Position numbers and translations under genes: made by a program
Shown: positions 7,432 to 10,670 of the stretch, piece after piece
How the letters are laid out: the number at the start of each line of letters is the position of its first letter
Position numbering within the stretch: position 1 is the first letter of the stretch
The notes under the pieces: model-generated
What the model saw: only the letters and a program-made list of their open reading frames with translations
Databases searched by the model: none
Told to the model about the DNA's origin: nothing
Assembly (NCBI GenBank): GCA_017501865.1
Contig: JAFVWD010000296.1
Location: 1 to 10,670, forward strand
Source: Clostridia bacterium
Lineage (GTDB): Bacteria; Bacillota; Clostridia; Oscillospirales; Acutalibacteraceae
DNA length: 10,670 bases
Reading direction: 5' to 3'

Positions 7432-7464
7432 CGTGGTACAAAGCCGAGTTTGCGTGGTATAAAA
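7432..7464 (-). promoter_or_regulatory. Twin direct boxes upstream of the operon promoter
   Basis: Two copies of a 12-nt box, CGTGGTAYAAAR on the plus strand, at 7432-7443 and 7453-7464 (10 of 12 equal). They repeat every 21 bp, two helical turns, and the nearer begins 7 bp from the -35. This is the geometry expected of an activator acting on a weak -35. The regulator is unknown. Confidence 0.45.
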
Positions 7465-7475
7465 CTCTGAAAAAT

Positions 7476-7505
7476 AAAAAAGTGCGCCTACCGAAGCAGA
7501 CGCAC
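7476..7505 (-). terminator. Rho-independent terminator upstream of the operon promoter
   Basis: The minus strand forms GTGCG(T)CT / AG(G)CGCAC, an 8-bp stem with one mismatch around an 8-nt loop containing CTTCGG-like sequence, followed by six T (7476-7481), an A and more T. On the plus strand no U-run follows. No protein gene on this strand ends here, so it most likely ends the RNA initiated near 7684, and it insulates the operon. A 9-bp inverted repeat, GAGTTTGCG (7446-7454) and CGCAAACTC (7512-7520), brackets it. Confidence 0.75.
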
Positions 7506-7528
7506 AAAAAACGCAAACTCCAATAGTC

Positions 7529-7682
7529 GCGAAACCAATTCAATATAAAAGGCAATCAAGCACAATTGTATTGACGGAATTTGCATTTTTATCAAATTCA
7601 CAATACAATTATGCAAAATTAGTTGCTTAATATACCTACAAAAAAATAATTTGCCTGTATTTTTATATTCAATTGGTTTCGC
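7529..7682. repeat. 154-nt near-complete palindrome (hairpin RNA gene body or MITE-like element)
   Basis: Outer arms GCGAAACCAATT (7529-7540) and AATTGGTTTCGC (7671-7682) are perfect. With the adjacent AATATAAAA they give 22 bp with one mismatch. Further in, GGCAA/TTGCC pair, then CAATTGTATTG with CAATACAATT, then GAATTTG with CAAATTC around a 9-nt loop. The right half is longer and carries two unpaired insertions. No clear target-site duplication flanks it and it has no coding capacity. Confidence 0.85.
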
Positions 7683-7689
7683 ACCTTAA

Positions 7690-7718
7690 AGTTTATCATA
7701 ATTACATTTTAATTGCAA
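7690..7718 (-). promoter_or_regulatory. Possible promoter of the hairpin RNA
   Basis: Minus strand: TTGCAA (7713-7718), 17-bp spacer, TAAACT (7690-7695), each matching consensus at 4 of 6 positions. Initiation would be around 7684, at the foot of the palindrome. The region is very AT-rich, so a chance match is possible. Confidence 0.4.
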
Positions 7719-7750
7719 TATTGTAACATTAAATTTTAACTGATATTGCT

Positions 7751-7826
7751 AAAATAATTTGTTTTTCGGCACACAAAATAATTACACCGTTTCTCACTCA
7801 CCCTTTCGGCTATTGAATTATTTTGT
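7751..7826 (+). promoter_or_regulatory. Repeated AAAATAATT boxes at the monooxygenase promoter
   Basis: AAAATAATT occurs at 7751-7759 and 7775-7783 and inverted as AATTATTTT at 7816-7824, where it overlaps the -35. The second and third are part of a perfect 11-bp inverted repeat (7773-7783 with 7816-7826). ATTACAC (7781-7787) and GTGTAAT (7830-7836) add a second pair. This could be an operator with looping geometry, but low-complexity AT sequence makes chance repeats likely. Confidence 0.3.
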
Positions 7827-7841
7827 TAAGTGTAATATAAT
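7813..7841 (+). promoter_or_regulatory. Sigma-A promoter for the gene at 8027
   Basis: TTGAAT (7813-7818), a 17-bp spacer and a perfect TATAAT (7836-7841). The start would be near 7848, which leaves a leader of about 180 nt before the ATG at 8027. Confidence 0.65.
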
Positions 7842-7847
7842 CAATTA

Positions 7848-8026
7848 GCAAAACATATATTTTTTACAATATGTTGATGATGTAAACATTGCTCAGCGAA
7901 AATTTTTTAAGCTGACGGCAGAGCTGTGTTTGTCGCTTTTTCCTGAAGAAACAAGCTTTCAGCAAACAATAATTTTCGCAAAAATCGCGTAATATTTTCG
8001 CATTTTAAATTATTCAGAGGTGTAAA
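7848..8026 (+). promoter_or_regulatory. Long structured 5' leader, candidate cis-acting RNA
   Basis: It starts with hairpin AACATAT/ATATGTT (7852-7858 with 7869-7875). A nested domain follows: GCGAAAATT (7896-7904) pairs with AATTTTCGC (7971-7979), inside it TGTTTG (7927-7932) with CAAACA (7963-7968), and innermost a small stem in GCTTTTTCCTGAAGAAACAAGC's core. AGAGGTG then precedes the ATG. It matches no riboswitch class I can name, and no terminator U-run separates it from the gene, so any control would be at translation or stability. Confidence 0.4.
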
Positions 8027-8359
8027 ATGTCTATTACCATTAATATTTATTATACAGGTGAAAAAGGCAACGCACGAAAATTTGCCGAAGAAATGATTTC
8101 AAGCGGAATTGTGAACGACATACGTGCAGAGCACGGCAACCTGAAATATGAATACTTTTTTCCGTTTGAAAATGACAACACCCTTCTTCTTATTGATACT
8201 TGGGAAAGCGAAGAAGCACTTGACAGACACCACGCGTCGCCTATGATGTCAAAAATCATAGAATTACGCGAAAAATACGACCTGCGTATGGTGGTGGAAA
8301 GATACATTTCAGATAAAGTCGGAATTCCTGACAAGGACAAAAATTTTATAAGAGAATAA
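8027..8359 (+). CDS. Antibiotic biosynthesis monooxygenase (ABM/YgiN-like) domain protein
   Basis: A 110-residue single-domain protein of the dimeric alpha-beta ABM fold, a family that includes quinol monooxygenases such as YgiN, heme-degrading enzymes and many proteins of unknown reaction. Seen: an N-terminal beta strand ITINIYYTG followed by helix NARKFAEEMI, a central strand around YEYFFPF (41-47), and the family signature DTWESEEALDRHHASP (57-72), with W59 and H68/H69 near the expected active site. The C-terminal strand LRMVVERYI closes the fold. No cofactor-binding motif is expected for this family. ATG 8027 has AGAGGTG at proper distance. It stands alone behind its own promoter and long leader and ends in the shared hairpin at 8361-8420. 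Exact substrate unknown. Confidence 0.82.
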   Translation: MSITINIYYTGEKGNARKFAEEMISSGIVNDIRAEHGNLKYEYFFPFENDNTLLLIDTWESEEALDRHHASPMMSKIIELREKYDLRMVVERYISDKVGIPDKDKNFIRE

Positions 8360-8360
8360 C

Positions 8361-8420
8361 CTGTTATGAATCAAAAGGAGCTGTAAAGGCACATGCTTTT
8401 ACAGCTCCTTTCGGTAACAG
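8361..8420. terminator. Bidirectional hairpin terminator between convergent genes
   Basis: A perfect 14-bp stem, AAAGGAGCTGTAAA (8374-8387) with TTTACAGCTCCTTT (8398-8411), sits within an outer CTGTTA/TAACAG pair (8361-8366, 8415-8420). T-runs are short: TTT on the plus side, TTTT on the minus side. Placed two bases after the stop of the gene at 8027 and about 30 bases past the stop of the gene at 8452, it would serve both. Confidence 0.8.
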
Positions 8421-8451
8421 AAAAATTGTGACGAACAGACTCTGAAAATTA

Positions 8452-9618
8452 TTACAGCACAGATTTTATTCTTGCAATGGCTTCTTCAAGCACAGATGTC
8501 GGACACGCAATATTCATACGCATAAAGCCCTTACCTCCGTCTCCGAAGGTTTCGCCGTTATGAAGCCACACTCCTGCTTTTTTCAGGAATAAATCATCAA
8601 GCTCTGCTTTGCTTAAATTCAGCTTTCTGCAGTCAAGCCAGGCAAGGTACGTTCCTTCCATACGCAGTGCAGTTATTTTATAATCATCCGGAAATGCGTT
8701 TCGTAAAACCTCTGCATTATGCTGTAAATATTTAAGTAAGCCCGAAAGCCACTCTTCCGACTCTTTATAAGCAGCCTTAACAGCTTCTATGGACATAATA
8801 TTTAATTCATGATAACAGGTAGCAGTCCGTTCCTTTAACACCCTTTCTCTTATAGCCTCATCAGCTATAACAATATTTGAAGCCTGAAGCCCTGCAATAT
8901 TAAACGTTTTTGATGGCGCAACACAAGTTACAGTTTTCATTTTAACTTCTTCTGAAAGTGTAGAAATTGGTGTATGCTTACTGCCCTCAAAAATAAAGTC
9001 TGAATGTATTTCGTCTGAAATTATATAAACGTTGTGCTTCAAGCATATTTCGGCAATTTTTTCTAACTCCTGCCTTTTCCACACCCTCGCCACAGGGTTG
9101 TGCGGTGAACAGAACAAAAATACTTTTACATTTTCTTTAACAATTTTTTCTTCAAAATCCTGAAAATCAATTTCATATCTGCCATTATTTAAAATGAGCT
9201 CATTCACTACTAATTTACGATTATTATTTATAACAACATTACTGAAAGGATAATAAACAGGCTGACAAATTAAAACTGAGTCGTTCTCTTTTGTCAGAGC
9301 TCTTATAGCCATTGTAACACCAAACATTACACCCGGCATTGTTAAAAGCTCATCCTTTTCTATTTTCCAGCCCATTCTGCGATTGTACCACTCAATAACA
9401 AGACTTTTATATTCATCATCTATTTCACCGTAGCCGTAAATCCCGTGCTCTGCTGTTCTCTTCAGCGCCTCTGTAATTGCAGTTGATGATTTAAAATCCA
9501 TATCGGCTATCCACATAGGAATTACAGGCATTTTGTCTGCTTGTGGTAAATCAGTATATTTTATTGCACTTGTATTTGTTCTGTCGTGAACCTCATCAAA
9601 AAAAGAAAAACCGAACAT
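8452..9618 (-). CDS. MalY/PatB-family PLP-dependent aminotransferase / cysteine-S-conjugate (cystathionine) beta-lyase
   Basis: A 388-residue fold-type I PLP enzyme, full length for the MalY/PatB group. Members cleave C-S bonds of cystathionine or cysteine conjugates to give pyruvate, ammonia and a thiol, and feed methionine or sulfur metabolism; some also bind regulators. Seen: MWIADMDF (35-42), a group hallmark; YGYGE (61-65); CSPHNPVARVW (170-180), usually CNPHNPVGRVW, so the glycine is alanine here; SDEIHSDF (201-208) with the pyridine-binding aspartate D202; SKTFNIAGLQ (236-245) with the Schiff-base lysine K237; and FMRMNIACP (365-373), whose R367 binds the substrate carboxylate. ATG 9618 has AGGGGTG upstream and its own promoter at 9647-9675. 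Cytosolic. Family firm; the choice between lyase and aminotransferase cannot be made from sequence. Confidence 0.92.
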   Translation of the reverse strand: MFGFSFFDEVHDRTNTSAIKYTDLPQADKMPVIPMWIADMDFKSSTAITEALKRTAEHGIYGYGEIDDEYKSLVIEWYNRRMGWKIEKDELLTMPGVMFGVTMAIRALTKENDSVLICQPVYYPFSNVVINNNRKLVVNELILNNGRYEIDFQDFEEKIVKENVKVFLFCSPHNPVARVWKRQELEKIAEICLKHNVYIISDEIHSDFIFEGSKHTPISTLSEEVKMKTVTCVAPSKTFNIAGLQASNIVIADEAIRERVLKERTATCYHELNIMSIEAVKAAYKESEEWLSGLLKYLQHNAEVLRNAFPDDYKITALRMEGTYLAWLDCRKLNLSKAELDDLFLKKAGVWLHNGETFGDGGKGFMRMNIACPTSVLEEAIARIKSVL

Positions 9619-9646
9619 AACTACACCCCTTTTGATTTATAAATTT

Positions 9647-9675
9647 ATTTTAGCACATCATTTTTTACATAACAA
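9647..9675 (-). promoter_or_regulatory. Promoter of the MalY/PatB-type gene
   Basis: Minus strand TTGTTA (9670-9675), 17-bp spacer ending in TGC (extended -10), then TAAAAT (9647-9652). It is back to back with the plus-strand promoter at 9684-9712. The boxes do not overlap, but the two could share a regulator. No sulfur (S-box or T-box) leader is seen. Confidence 0.6.
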
Positions 9676-9683
9676 TATATTTA

Positions 9684-9712
9684 TTGAAAAGATTTTTGAT
9701 ATGTGGTAATAT
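9684..9712 (+). promoter_or_regulatory. Promoter of the SGNH hydrolase-CapA pair
   Basis: TTGAAA (9684-9689), a 17-bp spacer ending TGG (extended -10 TGn), then TAATAT (9707-9712). The start would fall near 9719, only about 10 nt before ATG 9729. Confidence 0.6.
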
Positions 9713-9728
9713 GTAAACGGTGATTTTT

Positions 9729-10361
9729 ATGAAAACTTTCTTATTTCAGGGTGATTCAATAACTGATGCCGGAAGAGTTGACGAAAACTGCGATAACTTC
9801 GGCTTAGGCTGCGGCTATGCTTTTCTTTTAGCTTCTGACATTGAAAAAAACAAAAAAGGTGCGGTAAAATTTATAAACCGTGGTAAAAGCGGTGACAGAA
9901 TTACCGATGTTTACACAAGAATTAAAGAGGATATAATTAATCTTAAGCCTGATTATATGTCAATTCTCATAGGTGCAAACGATGTTTCTCACGAGCTGAC
10001 ACAAGGCTGTGGGGTTTCTCCTGTAAAATTCCGGAAAATTTATAATATGCTTATTGAGGAAATAAAAGAGGCATTACCAGAAATTAAAATTATAATTTTA
10101 GAACCCTTCGTTTTAAAAGGAACTGCCACTACTGAATTATGGCAACAGTTCGACTCAGAGGTCAGAACGCTTGCAGAAATTTCAGGACAGGTTGCAAAGA
10201 ATTTCGGTTTGAAATTTGTTCCGCTTCAGAATAAATTTGATGAAGCCTCTGCTGACGGCGATACTCGTTACTGGAGCGTTGACGGTATTCACCCGACCTC
10301 CGCAGGGCATCAGATAATAAAAGAAGAACTGAAAAAATCAATTGAAGATATACTAAACTGA
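9729..10361 (+). CDS. SGNH/GDSL-family hydrolase (esterase/lipase-like)
   Basis: A 210-residue serine hydrolase of the SGNH superfamily, normal length for a single-domain member; such enzymes remove acyl or acetyl esters from sugars, lipids or small molecules. All four blocks are present: FQGDSITD (nucleophile S10), GKSGDR (G55, oxyanion hole), IGAND (N84, oxyanion hole) and VDGIHPTSAGH (D185 and H188 of the triad). There is no signal peptide, so it acts inside the cell. A GTG at 9720 in frame would add three residues (MIF), but it lies inside GGTGAT, the likely Shine-Dalgarno sequence for ATG 9729, so the ATG is preferred. The CapA-family gene follows 13 bp downstream. Related single-domain members include carbohydrate acetylesterases and lysophospholipases, so a sugar-ester substrate is a reasonable guess only. 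Confidence 0.9.
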   Translation: MKTFLFQGDSITDAGRVDENCDNFGLGCGYAFLLASDIEKNKKGAVKFINRGKSGDRITDVYTRIKEDIINLKPDYMSILIGANDVSHELTQGCGVSPVKFRKIYNMLIEEIKEALPEIKIIILEPFVLKGTATTELWQQFDSEVRTLAEISGQVAKNFGLKFVPLQNKFDEASADGDTRYWSVDGIHPTSAGHQIIKEELKKSIEDILN

Positions 10362-10374
10362 AAAGGAATATATT

Positions 10375-10670
10375 ATGAAAGAAAAAACATCCTTAGTTTT
10401 TACAGGTGATATAGGCTTTGACCGTTATATGTACGGCAAGTGGGATGACGAGGAATTATTATCGGAAGATATTCTCGCATTTCTTCGCAGTGCCGACCAC
10501 GTTATTGCCAATGTCGAAGGCCCTGTTGCAGAGGTTGAGCAAAACACCACTAAAGACGGTGTTCAACAGCTTCTTCACACCATTGACCCGAATGCACTCA
10601 AGGTTCTCAGAAAAATGAATGCAGACATATGGAACATTTGCAACAACCACATAATGGATGCAAAGGAGTA
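10375..10670 (+). CDS. CapA-family (poly-gamma-glutamate capsule biosynthesis-like) metallophosphoesterase-fold protein, C-terminus beyond window
   Basis: The frame is open for 98 codons to the right edge; typical members have 300-400 residues, so about a quarter to a third is seen. Diagnostic motifs: TGDIGFDRYM (10-19), corresponding to the family's GDxxxxR block; NVEGPV (46-51), matching NLEGP; and NICNNHIMDAKE (87-98), matching the ANNHxxDxG metal-site block, with K97 where glycine is common. The family has a calcineurin-like phosphoesterase fold and is named after capsule proteins, but most members have unknown roles. No signal peptide or membrane anchor at the N-terminus, unlike Bacillus CapA, which argues against a capsule-export role. 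AAGGA precedes the ATG, 13 bp after the SGNH stop, so the two genes form an operon. It may also be reported as a YvlB/PgsA-like protein by similarity. Confidence 0.82.
   Translation, partial: MKEKTSLVFTGDIGFDRYMYGKWDDEELLSEDILAFLRSADHVIANVEGPVAEVEQNTTKDGVQQLLHTIDPNALKVLRKMNADIWNICNNHIMDAKE

Larger units (their letters stand above)
7476..7684 (-). ncRNA. Candidate small structured RNA (long hairpin plus terminator)
   Basis: A putative transcript of about 200 nt, starting next to the base of the palindrome at 7682, running through it and ending at the terminator. The arrangement of promoter, rod-like hairpin with one-sided internal bulges, and U-run terminator resembles 6S RNA in size and shape, but I cannot recognise 6S consensus sequence. 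The bulged 5' side (GCAAATTA with TAATTTTGC) offers a competing fold. The alternative is a miniature inverted-repeat element with a chance promoter. Confidence 0.35.

Noticed and set aside
7427..7460. T-box-like GTGGTAC in the region upstream of the operon promoter
   Set aside because: The full T-box core and specifier-loop architecture are absent, no aminoacyl-tRNA or amino acid gene follows on that strand, and the copies fit paired DNA boxes better.
7529..7682. CRISPR repeat or retron RNA
   Set aside because: There is a single palindrome without regular spacers, and no reverse transcriptase or cas gene in the window.
8050..8340. Minus-strand frame opposite the ABM-domain gene
   Set aside because: It is fully antisense to a clear domain protein with its own promoter and ribosome site.
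9720..9728. GTG at 9720 as start of the SGNH hydrolase
   Set aside because: It lies within GGTGAT, the best Shine-Dalgarno match for ATG 9729, and the family's first strand begins directly after that ATG.

Overview
The window looks like chromosome of a low-GC Gram-positive bacterium, probably a gut-type member of the Clostridia. This rests on AT-rich sequence, strong AGGAG-type ribosome binding sites, consensus-like sigma-A promoters and the style of the proteins. The species cannot be named from the sequence.

Left two thirds (1-7425, minus strand): one apparent operon. A promoter at 7397-7425 drives two paralogous PlsC-type acyltransferases (6439-7368, 5469-6434), then three different AMP-forming acyl-activating enzymes of the ANL superfamily (3317-5161, 1547-3214, and 1-1534, cut by the left edge). 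Ligases would activate carboxylic acids as acyl-adenylates and pass them to CoA or a carrier protein, and the acyltransferases would load acyl groups onto a lipid-like acceptor. The set therefore reads as part of a lipid or lipid-conjugate pathway of unknown product. No carrier protein, ketosynthase or transporter is visible; these could lie beyond the left edge. Two gaps inside the operon (3215-3316 and 5162-5468) carry repeats, including a leader shared by the first two ligases.

Centre (7369-8026, no protein gene): a dense control region. On the minus strand it has the operon promoter with twin upstream boxes, an intrinsic terminator, and a 154-nt palindrome preceded by a possible promoter. 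Palindrome plus terminator could form a small structured RNA of about 200 nt, or the palindrome may be a miniature inverted-repeat element. On the plus strand it has a good promoter and a structured leader of about 180 nt ahead of the next gene.

Right third (8027-10670): ordinary metabolic genes. A small antibiotic-biosynthesis-monooxygenase-fold protein (+) and a MalY/PatB-type PLP enzyme (-) converge on a strong shared hairpin. From a divergent promoter region starts a plus-strand pair: an SGNH/GDSL hydrolase and a CapA-family protein cut by the right edge.

The main candidates for something new are the palindromic RNA/element at 7476-7684, the structured leader at 7848-8026, the near-identical 3' ends of the two acyltransferases, and the shared leader of the two ligases.
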